NCBI GenBank assembly: GCA_946621635.1
Contig: CAMOOR010000018.1
Span: 1-37,142 of the forward strand
Direction of reading: 5' to 3'
Source of the DNA: Colimorpha sp002372855
GTDB taxonomy: Bacteria; Bacteroidota; Bacteroidia; Bacteroidales; P3
Length of the DNA stretch: 37,142 nt
Shown here: piece by piece, positions 1 through 7,968 of the stretch
Layout: every line of letters begins with the position of its first letter
Numbering within the stretch: position 1 is the first letter of the stretch
Position numbers and translations under genes: made by a program
Notes under the pieces: model-generated
Told to the model about the DNA's origin: nothing
Databases searched by the model: none
Seen by the model: only the letters and a program-made list of their open reading frames with translations

Positions 1-534
1 GTCACGCCGCAGCCGGCGCTGATGATTGCCACCTACGACGCCGAGGGCAACCCCGACGTGATGATGGCCGCCTGGGGCGGCCAGTACGAGGGCAACCAGG
101 TCTGCTTCCAACTCAGCAGTCACAAGACAACCGACAACCTGCGCCTCAACAAGGCCTTCACCCTCAGCTTTGCCGACGCCCGCACGGTGGCCGAGAGCGA
201 CTACTTCGGCATCGCCAGCGGCCGCGACGTGAAGGACAAGGTGGCCCACGTGGGCTTCCACTGCACCAAGAGCCAGAACGTCAACGCCCCCATCATCGAC
301 GAGTACCCCCTCGCCATGGAGTGCAAGGTGGTGGAGCTCATCGAGCGTGAGAACGACGGCGCCTTCGTCGTGGGCGAAATCGTCAACGCCGTGGCCGACC
401 CCGCCATCCTCACCGACGGCAAGATCGACATCAAGAAGCTCAACCCCCTGGTCTGGGACGGCTCGAGCCTCAACTACTTCACCATCGCCGACAGCGTGGG
501 CAAGGCCTGGAACAGCGGCATGAAGCTGAAATAA
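1..534 (+). CDS. Flavin reductase-like FMN-binding protein, 5' end missing
   Basis: The reading frame is open from base 1 (V-T-P-Q-P-A-L before the first internal Met at 22), so the start lies outside the window. The 177 visible residues resemble the flavin reductase / flavoredoxin family, which has an FMN-binding split barrel. Supporting stretches are MIATYDAEGNPDVMMAAWGG near the visible N-terminus, then FQLSSHKTTDNL and a conserved-looking FTLSFAD strand. Relatives bind FMN and act as small flavoprotein oxidoreductases in the cytoplasm; the substrate cannot be predicted. A strong hairpin terminator follows 20 bases after the stop, so this is the last gene of its transcript. The family call is from memory of motifs, without a database search. 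Confidence 0.75.
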   Translation, partial: VTPQPALMIATYDAEGNPDVMMAAWGGQYEGNQVCFQLSSHKTTDNLRLNKAFTLSFADARTVAESDYFGIASGRDVKDKVAHVGFHCTKSQNVNAPIIDEYPLAMECKVVELIERENDGAFVVGEIVNAVADPAILTDGKIDIKKLNPLVWDGSSLNYFTIADSVGKAWNSGMKLK

Positions 535-555
535 GCCCTTTCCGCCACAAGAACA

Positions 556-590
556 AACCCCGGAAGTTGCCTTCAACTTTCGGGGTTTAT
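556..590 (+). terminator. Rho-independent terminator after the flavin reductase gene
   Basis: A 14-bp stem with one mismatch (556-569 pairing with 574-587, loop CCTT) is followed by a T-rich stretch. It lies directly downstream of the flavin-reductase stop codon and upstream of rfbB. Confidence 0.75.
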
Positions 591-714
591 TTCGTTTTCG
601 CCAATAATATCTCCCCCCCGCGGGCGAATATTTTTTCACAACACACAATAAAACACCTTTTCCCGCGTTATCACCCAAAAGAAAAAAAGCCACAAAATCA
701 AATATTCACGCAAC

Positions 715-1845
715 ATGAACATCATCATCACCGGCGGAGCCGGTTTCATCGGAAGCCATGTGGTACGGCTCTTTGTCAACAAGTACCCCGAGTATAAAAT
801 CATCAACCTCGACAAACTGACCTACGCCGGCAACCTGGCCAACCTCAAGGACATCGAGGGCAAGCCCAACTACAAGTTCGTCAAGATGGACATCTGCGAC
901 TTCGACGGTGTCTACAAACTGATGCAGGACGAACACATCGACGGCATCATCCACCTCGCCGCCGAGAGCCATGTGGACCGCAGCATCAAGGACCCCTTCA
1001 CCTTCGCACAGACCAACGTGATGGGTACCCTCAGCCTCCTGCAGGCCGCCAAGTGCTACTGGGAGACCCTGCCGGAGAAGTTCGAGGGCAAGCGCTTCTA
1101 CCACATCTCCACCGACGAGGTCTACGGCGCCCTCCAGATGACCCACCCCGAGGGCATCAAGCCGCCCTTCACCACCAAGGCCTCCAGCGGCGAGCACCAC
1201 CTGGCCTACGGCGAACAGTTCTTCACCGAGGACCTCAAGTACCAGCCCCACAGCCCCTACAGCGCCGCCAAGGCCAGCAGCGACCACTTCGTCCGCGCCT
1301 TCCACGACACCTACGGCCTGCCCACCATCGTCACCAACTGCTCCAACAACTACGGCCCCTACCAGTTCCCAGAGAAGCTCATCCCCTTATTCATTAATAA
1401 TATACGCCACCGCAAACCCCTGCCCGTCTACGGCAAGGGCGAGAACGTGCGCGACTGGCTCTACGTCGAGGACCACGCCCGTGCCATCGACCTCATCTTC
1501 CACAAAGGCAAAGTGGCCGAGACCTACAACATCGGCGGCTTCAACGAGTGGAAGAACATCGACATCATCAAGGTGCTCATCAACACCGTCGACCGCCTCC
1601 TCGGCCGTCCCGAGGGCCAGGACATGGACCTCATCACCTACGTCACCGACCGCGCCGGCCACGACCTGCGCTACGCCATCGACTCCTCCAAGCTCCAACG
1701 CGAACTGGGCTGGGAACCCTCCCTCCAGTTCGAGGAAGGCATCGAGAAAACCGTCCGCTGGTACCTCGACAACCAGGAGTGGATGGACAACGTCACCAGC
1801 GGCGACTACATGAAGTACTACGAAGACATGTACGCCAACCGCTAG
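715..1845 (+). CDS. rfbB: dTDP-glucose 4,6-dehydratase
   Basis: This 376-residue short-chain dehydrogenase of the RmlB/RfbB type converts dTDP-glucose to dTDP-4-keto-6-deoxyglucose, the second step of dTDP-rhamnose synthesis for surface polysaccharide. The Rossmann motif GGAGFIGSH starts at residue 7. The catalytic segment TDEVYG is at 133-138, where D134 and E135 are the family acid/base pair, and YxxxK is at Y182/K186. The segment NNYGPYQFPEKLIPLFI is typical of the family. The length is slightly above the usual 340-360 because of an insertion around residues 115-165. No rmlA, rmlC or rmlD is adjacent, so it stands alone between two terminators. I chose the ATG at 715 because the Rossmann fold begins immediately after it. 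Confidence 0.95.
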   Translation: MNIIITGGAGFIGSHVVRLFVNKYPEYKIINLDKLTYAGNLANLKDIEGKPNYKFVKMDICDFDGVYKLMQDEHIDGIIHLAAESHVDRSIKDPFTFAQTNVMGTLSLLQAAKCYWETLPEKFEGKRFYHISTDEVYGALQMTHPEGIKPPFTTKASSGEHHLAYGEQFFTEDLKYQPHSPYSAAKASSDHFVRAFHDTYGLPTIVTNCSNNYGPYQFPEKLIPLFINNIRHRKPLPVYGKGENVRDWLYVEDHARAIDLIFHKGKVAETYNIGGFNEWKNIDIIKVLINTVDRLLGRPEGQDMDLITYVTDRAGHDLRYAIDSSKLQRELGWEPSLQFEEGIEKTVRWYLDNQEWMDNVTSGDYMKYYEDMYANR

Positions 1846-1854
1846 CCTATGGTA

Positions 1855-1901
1855 CGCGGGCTGCCAGCCCGCGATAATGGAGCGCAGGCTGCCAGCCTGC
1901 G
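1855..1901. repeat. Pair of adjacent GC-rich palindromes (REP-like)
   Basis: Two short palindromes sit back to back just after the rfbB stop: CGCGGGCT-GCC-AGCCCGCG (1855-1873) and CGCAGGCT-GCC-AGCCTGCG (1883-1901). They share the GGCTGCCAGCC core and are 28 bases apart. They look like bacterial REP-type palindromes. They could stabilise the rfbB mRNA 3' end or be remnants of a dispersed repeat. Confidence 0.7.
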
Positions 1902-1911
1902 AAAAAAAACC

Positions 1912-1956
1912 AAGCAGGGACATAAGAATCAACATCTTATGTCCCTGCTTTTTTTT
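1912..1956 (+). terminator. Rho-independent terminator downstream of rfbB
   Basis: A perfect 16-bp stem (1912-1927 with 1935-1950), a 7-base loop and a following run of T residues form a canonical intrinsic terminator. An A-rich stretch precedes the stem, so it may also work in the opposite direction. Confidence 0.9.
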
Positions 1957-2060
1957 GTTTCAGTCAACTTCGAAAAAAAAATTTCATCATCCACACAATA
2001 ATAAATTATTTTACCCGTTTATTAACTAGATTTATAATTATAGAACTAAAAATAACAATT

Positions 2061-2429
2061 ATGAATAAAGAACTCACCAAGGCCGAAGAACAAGTGATGC
2101 AGGCCATATGGAAAGTGGGCCAGGGCTTCGCCAGCGACATCGTGGCCGCAGTGGAGAGCGACGCAGCCTACAACACGGTGCTCACCGTGGTGCGCACGCT
2201 GGAACAGAAAGGTTTCGTCGGCCACGAAACCTTCAACCGTTCCAACCGCTACTACCCCCTCGTCAGCCGCGAGGAGTACATGCAGCAGCAACTCAGCGGC
2301 TTCGCAAAACGCTACTTCGGCTCGTCAGCGAGGGCGCTGGTGAGCTTTCTGGTAAACAAGAACGAGGTCACACTCGAGGACCTTGAATCCTTGACAAAAG
2401 AACTCGAAAACAACAAAAAACAATGTTAA
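2061..2429 (+). CDS. BlaI/MecI/CopY-family transcriptional repressor
   Basis: This 122-residue winged-helix protein has the BlaI/MecI layout. An N-terminal DNA-binding domain (LTKAEEQVMQAIWKVGQG, then YNTVLTVVRTLEQKGFV as recognition helix and wing) is followed by a C-terminal dimerisation helix region (residues about 75-122). Family members repress their own operon and are inactivated by proteolysis triggered by a partner M56 membrane peptidase. Such a partner is encoded 22 bases downstream, so a two-gene sensor-repressor unit is likely. The AT-rich upstream region has a short palindrome TATAATTATA at 2033-2042. It could be an operator or promoter element, but this is weak. No beta-lactamase is visible, so the regulated function is unknown. 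Confidence 0.92.
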   Translation: MNKELTKAEEQVMQAIWKVGQGFASDIVAAVESDAAYNTVLTVVRTLEQKGFVGHETFNRSNRYYPLVSREEYMQQQLSGFAKRYFGSSARALVSFLVNKNEVTLEDLESLTKELENNKKQC

Positions 2430-2451
2430 TTAACGACAACCAAAGCCCTAT

Positions 2452-3723
2452 ATGATTAGATTCCTTGTTCTTTCGACCCTTGCGGCAGGGCTGTTCTACG
2501 GCCTCTACTGCCTGACGCTGCGGCGCGACCGATGGCTGAAACAAAGCCAATGGTACCTGCTGACGACGCTGTGGTTCAGCGTCATATTTCCTTGGTTCAC
2601 GCTGCCCTCGAACCTTGCAACGGCAGCGCAAACGGTGCTCCCCACCGAAGGCTACATGGCGACGCTGGACGAAATCACCATTTCGGCCTATGCGTCCATG
2701 CGAACCATCGACCTTGCAGACATCCACCTCATCGGCGTGGCGCTGTGCCTCGGATACCTGTTGTTCCAAATCGGGGCACAGACTGTCACCATCCTCAGGC
2801 TCAGGCGCAAACACACCGTCTATCGGGCCACCGACGGCTACAACATCCCCCGCAACGCATCGCTCGTGCTGCTCGACGACGACACCGCCCCCTACTCTTT
2901 CTTCAACCAGATAGTTGTCGGCACGCGCGGACTGAGCGATGACGAGCTGCGCTGCATCCTCGCCCACGAGTCGCTCCACGTAAGCCGCTACCACACCGCC
3001 GACATCATCTGTGCACGCCTGCTGTGCTGCGGAGCGTGGTTCAACCCCTTTGCCTGGCTCATGCTGCGCGAGCTGCGGGCCGTGCAGGAGTTCCAGGCCG
3101 ACGCCGCCTCCATCGGGAGCTGCGGCCGCGGGGGCTACCTCCACCTGCTCTACCGGCAGGCTACCGGAACCGGATATGGCCATATCACCAATAATTTCCT
3201 TAGTATTAACATCAAAAAACGTATTGTTATGATGAACAAAACACAATCGCGCTTCGGCGCATGGAAAGCACTGGCGGCACTGCCCGTAGCGGCAGTGCTG
3301 GTGATGGCGGGTTGCCAGCCGGCCAACGGAGAAGCCGTTGAGCAGGAGGAGATTCCGTTTGAAGCCACCAATGTCGACGAATCGGCGCCATTGGATGCCA
3401 ACACCGACGAGGTGTTCAAAGTTGTGGAAGTGAATCCCGAATTCCCCGGCGGGGAGGAAGCCCTCTACAAGTACTTGGCCGAGAACATCAAGTACCCCGT
3501 AATGGCCAAGAACAACAAGGTTGAAGGCCGTGTGTATATCACCTTTGTCATCGAGAAAGACGGCACCGTCAGCGATGCAAAAGTGTTACGCAGCGTCAAC
3601 GAGGAACTCGACGCCGAGGCACTCCGGGTAATCAATGCCATGCCCAAGTGGAAGCCCGGCACGCAACGAGGCGTGCCCGTCCGCGTGCAGTACAACATTC
3701 CCATCACTTTCAAGCTGCAATGA
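2452..3723 (+). CDS. M56 (BlaR1-type) membrane metallopeptidase fused to a TonB C-terminal domain
   Basis: This 423-residue protein has three predicted membrane helices in the N-terminal half (about 2-20, 33-50, 93-115). An M56 peptidase domain follows with the zinc motif HESLH at 172-176 and the expected third ligand Glu about 37 residues later in AVQEFQAD. A fourth membrane segment near residue 275-290 resembles a lipoprotein signal (LVMAGC). The last ~100 residues form a TonB C-terminal domain (FPGGEEALYKYLAENIKYP, then GRVYITFVIEKDGTVSDAKVL). M56-TonB fusions are common in Bacteroidetes beside BlaI repressors. By analogy it senses an envelope signal and triggers BlaI loss, but no penicillin-binding sensor domain is present. 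The TonB domain suggests coupling to the outer membrane or a periplasmic sensor role. Confidence 0.9.
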   Translation: MIRFLVLSTLAAGLFYGLYCLTLRRDRWLKQSQWYLLTTLWFSVIFPWFTLPSNLATAAQTVLPTEGYMATLDEITISAYASMRTIDLADIHLIGVALCLGYLLFQIGAQTVTILRLRRKHTVYRATDGYNIPRNASLVLLDDDTAPYSFFNQIVVGTRGLSDDELRCILAHESLHVSRYHTADIICARLLCCGAWFNPFAWLMLRELRAVQEFQADAASIGSCGRGGYLHLLYRQATGTGYGHITNNFLSINIKKRIVMMNKTQSRFGAWKALAALPVAAVLVMAGCQPANGEAVEQEEIPFEATNVDESAPLDANTDEVFKVVEVNPEFPGGEEALYKYLAENIKYPVMAKNNKVEGRVYITFVIEKDGTVSDAKVLRSVNEELDAEALRVINAMPKWKPGTQRGVPVRVQYNIPITFKLQ

Positions 3724-4427
3724 GACGACTGTCTACAGTCTCTATTTTGAGCATTCTCCTGCTGGCGAGCTGCGCAACGTCGCGACCCGCCAGCATGGAG
3801 GTATGCGACTGCCAGCGCGCCGTGCGCGTGCCGGACAAGGCCTTCCGCACCTGGCTCATTGGCAACGGACTGGCCGTCAAGGCCCACGGCAAATACCTCC
3901 GCGCCACCGCCGAAGGTTGCGCGGCGACCGAACTGGAATGCTACGACCAGGGCATCCGCAGCCTCGAGGGCATCGAACTCTTCCCCCAGCTGGAGCAGCT
4001 CACTTGCAGTGACAATCCCATTACAAGCCTCGACGTCAACGCCTTGCCCCGTCTGCAACGCCTCTACGGCATCAACCTGCCGCTGGAGCGCTTCGAGGCC
4101 GACAGCTGCCACGACCTGCGCGTCATCAAGCTGAGCCACACCCACTTGGACACCCTCGACCTCACACCCTTCCCCCACCTCGAAAGCCTCCTCTGCATCT
4201 ACTCTCCCCTGCGCGCCATCGACCTCGCGCCCTGCCCCAACCTCCGCACGCTCTACATCCGCTTCACCCATATCCAGGAGGTGGACCTCACCCCCTGCCC
4301 CGACTTCTGGCAGCTCCACGCCCTCGACACACCCCTCCGCACCGTCACCGTCACCCCCGGTCAGTACACCTCCGAGACCCTCAGAGTCTCGATTGAAGAT
4401 TCTGTTAATATCGTCGTTAAACGATAA
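3720..4427 (+). CDS. Leucine-rich-repeat lipoprotein
   Basis: The start is taken at 3720, where ATG overlaps the stop of the M56 gene by 4 bases (ATGA). The frame is open further upstream, but that stretch lies inside the M56 coding sequence. The 235-residue product begins with a lipoprotein signal ending in LLASC (Cys about residue 17). The body carries about six irregular leucine-rich repeats of 20-22 residues. Examples are LTCSDNPITSLDVNALPRL, IKLSHTHLDTLDLTPFPHL and LYIRFTHIQEVDLTPCP. Such repeats usually mediate protein binding. Translational coupling to the M56-TonB sensor suggests the lipoprotein works with it, perhaps as its periplasmic or outer-membrane partner. No enzymatic motif is visible. 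Confidence 0.82.
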   Translation: MRRLSTVSILSILLLASCATSRPASMEVCDCQRAVRVPDKAFRTWLIGNGLAVKAHGKYLRATAEGCAATELECYDQGIRSLEGIELFPQLEQLTCSDNPITSLDVNALPRLQRLYGINLPLERFEADSCHDLRVIKLSHTHLDTLDLTPFPHLESLLCIYSPLRAIDLAPCPNLRTLYIRFTHIQEVDLTPCPDFWQLHALDTPLRTVTVTPGQYTSETLRVSIEDSVNIVVKR

Positions 4428-4483
4428 ACCAACCCAAACCGCTGACCGTCAGACACATCTCACTGATTATCCACCTATTAAGC

Positions 4484-4535
4484 CCCAACCATCTCCCTAC
4501 CAACTCCCAACCAACTCCCACCACGGTGGGAGATG
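4484..4535. repeat. 11-nt tandem repeat element, copy A
   Basis: Three 11-nt units (CCCAACCATCT, CCCTACCAACT, CCCAACCAACT; 4484-4516) are followed by the hairpin-like end CCCACCACGGTGGG (4517-4530). CATCTCCC at 4490-4497 can also pair with GGGAGATG at 4528-4535. It lies between the LRR lipoprotein gene and the HAD gene, and belongs to a family with copies near 11660, 18207, 27693 and 36011. Confidence 0.85.
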
Positions 4536-4612
4536 ACAGGGTGTTGATAACTTCCGGATACAATAAAAACACCTCTTCGACGTTAAAGGGGGTATAAACG
4601 AGTAAACATCCG

Positions 4613-5200
4613 ATGAAAAACATCATATTCGATTTTGGCAATGTGTTGGTGCGGTGGGAGCCGGAAAAGATTTATACAGAGCACTTTGGCGACGAGGCCA
4701 AGGCGTGGTGGTTCCTGCGCCATGTGGCCGACAACGACTGGCGCCTGCGCATCGATGCCGGCGAGAGCCAGGAGCTGTGCCTCAAGGAGTTGAAGGAGAA
4801 ATACCCCGACTATGAGTCCGCCATCGAGCTCTACCGCTCGCGCTGGAAAGAGATGCTCACCGGCGAGATGCCTGGCATGCGCGATATAATCGTGGAACTC
4901 AGGAAGAAAGGTCATGAAATCTACGGCCTCACCAACTGGAGCATGGAGACCTTTCCCGAGGCTCGTGAGCACTTCCCAATACTGCAAATGATTGACCGCT
5001 ACGTCGTTTCCGGTGCCGAGCACTTGGTCAAGCCCGACCCGCGGTTGTTCCAGGTGCTGCTGGACCGCTATGGGTTGAAAGCCGAAGAGTGCACGTTCGT
5101 CGATGACAACCCCGTCAACGTCGAGGCCGCCCGCCGCATGGGCATGTGCGGAATACAATTCGTTGGTGCAAAAAAACTTAGAAAGGAGCTTGCTTTATGA
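4613..5200 (+). CDS. HAD-superfamily phosphatase (YihX-like)
   Basis: This 195-residue cytoplasmic hydrolase has all HAD motifs. Motif I is IIFDFGNVLV, with nucleophile D7 and the DxGxV variant seen in YihX-type phosphatases. Motif II is GLTNWS. The motif III lysine is in LVKPDPRLF, and motif IV is FVDDNPVNVEAARRMGM. The cap is a short four-helix insert between motifs I and II (subfamily IA). Relatives such as E. coli YihX dephosphorylate sugar phosphates including glucose-1-phosphate; the substrate here is not predictable. The stop overlaps the start of the next gene by 4 bases, so the two are translationally coupled. Confidence 0.88.
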   Translation: MKNIIFDFGNVLVRWEPEKIYTEHFGDEAKAWWFLRHVADNDWRLRIDAGESQELCLKELKEKYPDYESAIELYRSRWKEMLTGEMPGMRDIIVELRKKGHEIYGLTNWSMETFPEAREHFPILQMIDRYVVSGAEHLVKPDPRLFQVLLDRYGLKAEECTFVDDNPVNVEAARRMGMCGIQFVGAKKLRKELAL

Positions 5201-5808
5201 AAACAAAACTGCTGATAGCCGCATTCGTTATTCTTCAATCCTCATTGTTCGTTTCCCTCCAAGCCCAGTCTCGCTTCGATGCGACCGTCTTCGCGGGAGC
5301 CAACTTTTGCCAGATCGACGGCGACCAGGCCGGCAGCTACAGTCATGTGGGCCTCCGTGCCGGCGTGGGCACCAGCTTCGCGCTCTCGTCCGATGTCTCT
5401 AGTCCCTGGCGCATGACGGTCGAGCTGGCCTTCACCAACAAGGGATCCTACAACAAAACCTACAACACGACCCTGTCGGCCAGCTACATCGAAATACCGC
5501 TCCTCGTGACCTATTCCGGCATGGAGAACCGCCTGCGCATCGGTGCCGGCGTGGCCCCGGCCGTCAAGGTAGGCGAGAGTTTCACCAACGGATACGCCAG
5601 CGACAACATTTTCACCACCGTCGACTGGCTGCCGCTCACCCTCAGCGTGCGCTACCGGTTCACCGACCACCTGGGCATCGAGGCACGGTTCCAGTACTCC
5701 GCCCTCAGCGTGACCAACGACAACAGCAACGGCACCTACTTCCTTCTTCAGTCCAACAAAGGGTGCTTCCACAACCTGGCCGGCCTCGGCCTGACCTATA
5801 CATTTTAA
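5197..5808 (+). CDS. Outer-membrane beta-barrel protein (PorT/OmpA-barrel-like)
   Basis: The 203-residue protein starts with a Sec signal peptide (MKTKLLIAAFVILQSSLFVSLQA, cleavage about residue 23-24). Alternating beta strands rich in aromatic and glycine residues follow, and the protein ends in an aromatic strand (GLGLTYTF), the classic end of an outer-membrane barrel. Strand pairs such as IEIPLLVTYSG and LSVRYRFTDHLGIEARFQYS match the outer-membrane beta-barrel family common in Bacteroidetes (PorT-like). It would sit in the outer membrane as an eight-strand barrel. The function is unknown. The ATG overlaps the HAD gene stop (ATGA), and a thioesterase gene follows 3 bases after its stop. 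Confidence 0.82.
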   Translation: MKTKLLIAAFVILQSSLFVSLQAQSRFDATVFAGANFCQIDGDQAGSYSHVGLRAGVGTSFALSSDVSSPWRMTVELAFTNKGSYNKTYNTTLSASYIEIPLLVTYSGMENRLRIGAGVAPAVKVGESFTNGYASDNIFTTVDWLPLTLSVRYRFTDHLGIEARFQYSALSVTNDNSNGTYFLLQSNKGCFHNLAGLGLTYTF

Positions 5809-5811
5809 AAT

Positions 5812-6222
5812 ATGAACCCCACCGAACAAGCCCGCACCGTTTTTGCCGCTGACCGCTATGCCACCGAACTGACTGGCATACAGATAGACCTCGTTGCCGA
5901 CCACGAGGCGCACTGCTCCCTGACCCTCGAGGCACACCACCGCAACGCCCGTGGCGTGGCCATGGGCGGCGTCCTCTTTACGTTGGCCGACTTTGCCGCC
6001 GCCGTGGCGGCCAACACCGACTGCCTGGTCGATGGCAACCTCCACTGGGTCTCGCTCGACGCCACCATCCATTTCCTCTCCCCTGCCCTCGGCAACGGAC
6101 TGAAAGCCACCTGCTCTCCCCTCAAGCTCGGCCGCTCCACAGCCCTCTTCCAGACCATAATAGAAAGTCCCGACAACGGCAAGCGCATTGCCATTGTCGA
6201 GACCACGATGGTTCGGGTCTAA
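5812..6222 (+). CDS. PaaI-family hotdog thioesterase
   Basis: This 136-residue hotdog-fold protein has the PaaI/YbdB-type signature. HHRNARGVAMGGVLFTLADFAAAVAANT carries the Asn-x-x-x-x-x-Gly-G helix region, and LDATIHFLSPALGNGLKATCSP forms the following strands. Family members hydrolyse acyl- or aroyl-CoA thioesters in the cytoplasm as tetramers. The gene begins 3 bases after the barrel gene and ends only 5 bases from the convergent lpxA, so no room is left for an ordinary terminator. It is probably the last gene of a HAD-barrel-thioesterase operon. The acyl substrate is unknown. Confidence 0.88.
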   Translation: MNPTEQARTVFAADRYATELTGIQIDLVADHEAHCSLTLEAHHRNARGVAMGGVLFTLADFAAAVAANTDCLVDGNLHWVSLDATIHFLSPALGNGLKATCSPLKLGRSTALFQTIIESPDNGKRIAIVETTMVRV

Positions 6223-6227
6223 ACCCC

Positions 6228-7010
6228 TTATTTTCTCACACTCTTGTACCCGCTCAGCAAGCCGGTGTTGGCGTTGCCGATGAAGGCCAGAATCTGCTTG
6301 CCCTCGTCGGTGTGGCCGTAGTGTTCCTTCACCTGTTCCACAGCGTCGGTGACGTTGAGGCCCTTGACGAAGAGGTAGCGGTAGATGTCGCTGATGCGGT
6401 TGATGCTCTCCTGCGTGAATCCGCGGCGCTGGAGGCCGAGACTGTTCACACCGCAGTACTGTATCGGGTAGCGGGCGGCCTTGATGAAGGGCGGTATGTC
6501 CTTGTCGATGAGGGCGCCGCCCTGCGTGATGACGTGCGAGCCGATGTGGATAAACTGCAGGCAGGCCGTTTTGCCGCCGAGGATGACGTAGTCGCCCATG
6601 ATGATGTGGCCCGCCAGGGTGGCGTTGTTGGCCAGCACGCAGTTGTCGCCGATGACGCAGTCGTGGGCCACATGCACGTAGGCCATCAGCAGGTTGCCGT
6701 TGCCGATGACGGTCTTGCCGCTGGCGGCGGTGCCGCGATGGATGGTGCAGCACTCGCGGATGCTGTTGTTGTCGCCAATCTCAACGGTGGAATATTCGCC
6801 GGCGAACTTCAGGTCCTGCGGCACGGCGGCAATGACCGCGCCGGGGAAAATCTTGCAGTTCTTGCCGATACGGGCACCGGGGAAGATGGTCACATTGGGA
6901 CCGATCCAGGTTCCGTCGCCAATTTCAACATCCTCGTAGATGGTGGTAAAATTGGAAATCTTTACGTTCTGGCCAATCTTGGCATCAGGGTGAAGGTCGT
7001 ATAAAGTCAT
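6228..7010 (-). CDS. lpxA: Acyl-ACP--UDP-N-acetylglucosamine O-acyltransferase
   Basis: The 260-residue product has the left-handed beta-helix of hexapeptide repeats (IGDGTWIGPNVTIFPGARIGKNCKIFPG) and the LpxA active-site segment YVHVAHDCVIGDN. H116 matches the catalytic His125 of E. coli LpxA. The C-terminal helical domain (from about residue 190, GLQRRGFTQESINRISDIYRYLF) is typical. LpxA transfers a 3-hydroxyacyl chain from ACP to UDP-GlcNAc in the first step of lipid A synthesis. It lies 14 bases downstream of lpxC on the same strand, so the first two lipid A steps are co-transcribed. The length is normal. Confidence 0.97.
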   Translation of the reverse strand: MTLYDLHPDAKIGQNVKISNFTTIYEDVEIGDGTWIGPNVTIFPGARIGKNCKIFPGAVIAAVPQDLKFAGEYSTVEIGDNNSIRECCTIHRGTAASGKTVIGNGNLLMAYVHVAHDCVIGDNCVLANNATLAGHIIMGDYVILGGKTACLQFIHIGSHVITQGGALIDKDIPPFIKAARYPIQYCGVNSLGLQRRGFTQESINRISDIYRYLFVKGLNVTDAVEQVKEHYGHTDEGKQILAFIGNANTGLLSGYKSVRK

Positions 7011-7024
7011 TACAATTAATTGAT

Positions 7025-7954
7025 TTATTCTTGGTTAGGATGATTATTCATGTATTCCATCAGGAAACGGGCAAAGGCGTTGTTGGCCTTGTGGCCGGGT
7101 TTGTAGATGGAGAAGTGGGCGTTGAGCATGCAGCCCGCCAGGCGCACATCGCCCACAAAGTCGAGCAGTTTGTGCCGCGCAGGCTCGTTGGGAAAGTAGG
7201 GGTTGGTGGTGTTCAGCACGCCGTCGTGCACCTTGAAGTTGTTCACGTCCTTGTTGAAGGTCTTTCCGAGACGTTTCAACTGCTTGGGTTTCAACTCCTC
7301 GTTGACATACACAAGGGCATTGTCCAGGCTTCCGCCCTTGATGAGGTTGAAGCGCAACAGGGGTTCGATTTCGTGCAGGAAGACGAACGTGCGGCAAGGG
7401 GCGATGCTCGCCGAGTACTCGTCAAGGCAGTTCATATCGGCCTCCTGGCGGCCGATGACGCTGTTGGGAAAGTCTATCTCGCAGTGCACCGCGAAGTGGT
7501 CGCATGGCGTAAGGTCGAACACCGAGCCCGTGTCCTTGAACTCGAAGTGCAGCGGCTCACGGAAAGTGTAGTAACGCCGGGGGGTGTTGTAGGTGCGGGT
7601 GCCGACACGCACCAGCTCCAGCATCCAGGGCCGTGCCGAACCGTCAATGATGGGCACCTCGCCGCCGTCGAGTTCAATCAGGGCGTTGTCCACCTTCATG
7701 CCATGCAGGGCCGACATCAGGTGCTCGATGGTGGCGATGGACTGGCGGCCGGAGCCGAGGGTGGTGCCGCGCGACGTGGCGCCGACATTGGAGGCCAGGG
7801 CCTGCTGGGTGATGATATTGGTGCGGTCCGTGCGGCGGAAGGCGATGCCGAAGTCCTCGAAGGCTGGCTTCACGGTGACAGTCACCGTGCGACCGGTGTG
7901 CAATCCGGGGCCCGTCACACGGAATTCTTTCTGTATTGTAGTCTGGTAATCCAT
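7025..7954 (-). CDS. lpxC: UDP-3-O-acyl-N-acetylglucosamine deacetylase
   Basis: The 309-residue zinc amidase catalyses the committed step of lipid A synthesis. Zinc ligands are visible as H78 (TIEHLMSALHG), H261 and D265 (RHKLLDFVGD). H288 in YKPGHKANN matches the catalytic His265 of E. coli. The conserved LDGGEVPIIDGSARPW loop is present. In most Bacteroidales known to me lpxC is fused to fabZ, giving about 460 residues. Here the protein ends at the normal stand-alone LpxC length, and only 14 bases separate its stop from lpxA, so no FabZ domain or remnant is present. It follows the LysM gene by 14 bases and is likely in one transcript with it and lpxA. Confidence 0.96.
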   Translation of the reverse strand: MDYQTTIQKEFRVTGPGLHTGRTVTVTVKPAFEDFGIAFRRTDRTNIITQQALASNVGATSRGTTLGSGRQSIATIEHLMSALHGMKVDNALIELDGGEVPIIDGSARPWMLELVRVGTRTYNTPRRYYTFREPLHFEFKDTGSVFDLTPCDHFAVHCEIDFPNSVIGRQEADMNCLDEYSASIAPCRTFVFLHEIEPLLRFNLIKGGSLDNALVYVNEELKPKQLKRLGKTFNKDVNNFKVHDGVLNTTNPYFPNEPARHKLLDFVGDVRLAGCMLNAHFSIYKPGHKANNAFARFLMEYMNNHPNQE

Positions 7955-7968
7955 TAACTAATGTGCGT

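Noticed and set aside
2033..2042. TATAATTATA palindrome as a BlaI operator
   Set aside because: It does not match the known TACA-TGTA type BlaI/MecI operator and is expected by chance in such AT-rich DNA.
5242..6753. A long minus-strand frame overlapping the barrel, thioesterase and lpxA
   Set aside because: It overlaps three supported genes and its sequence is Arg/His/Gly-rich without any family pattern.
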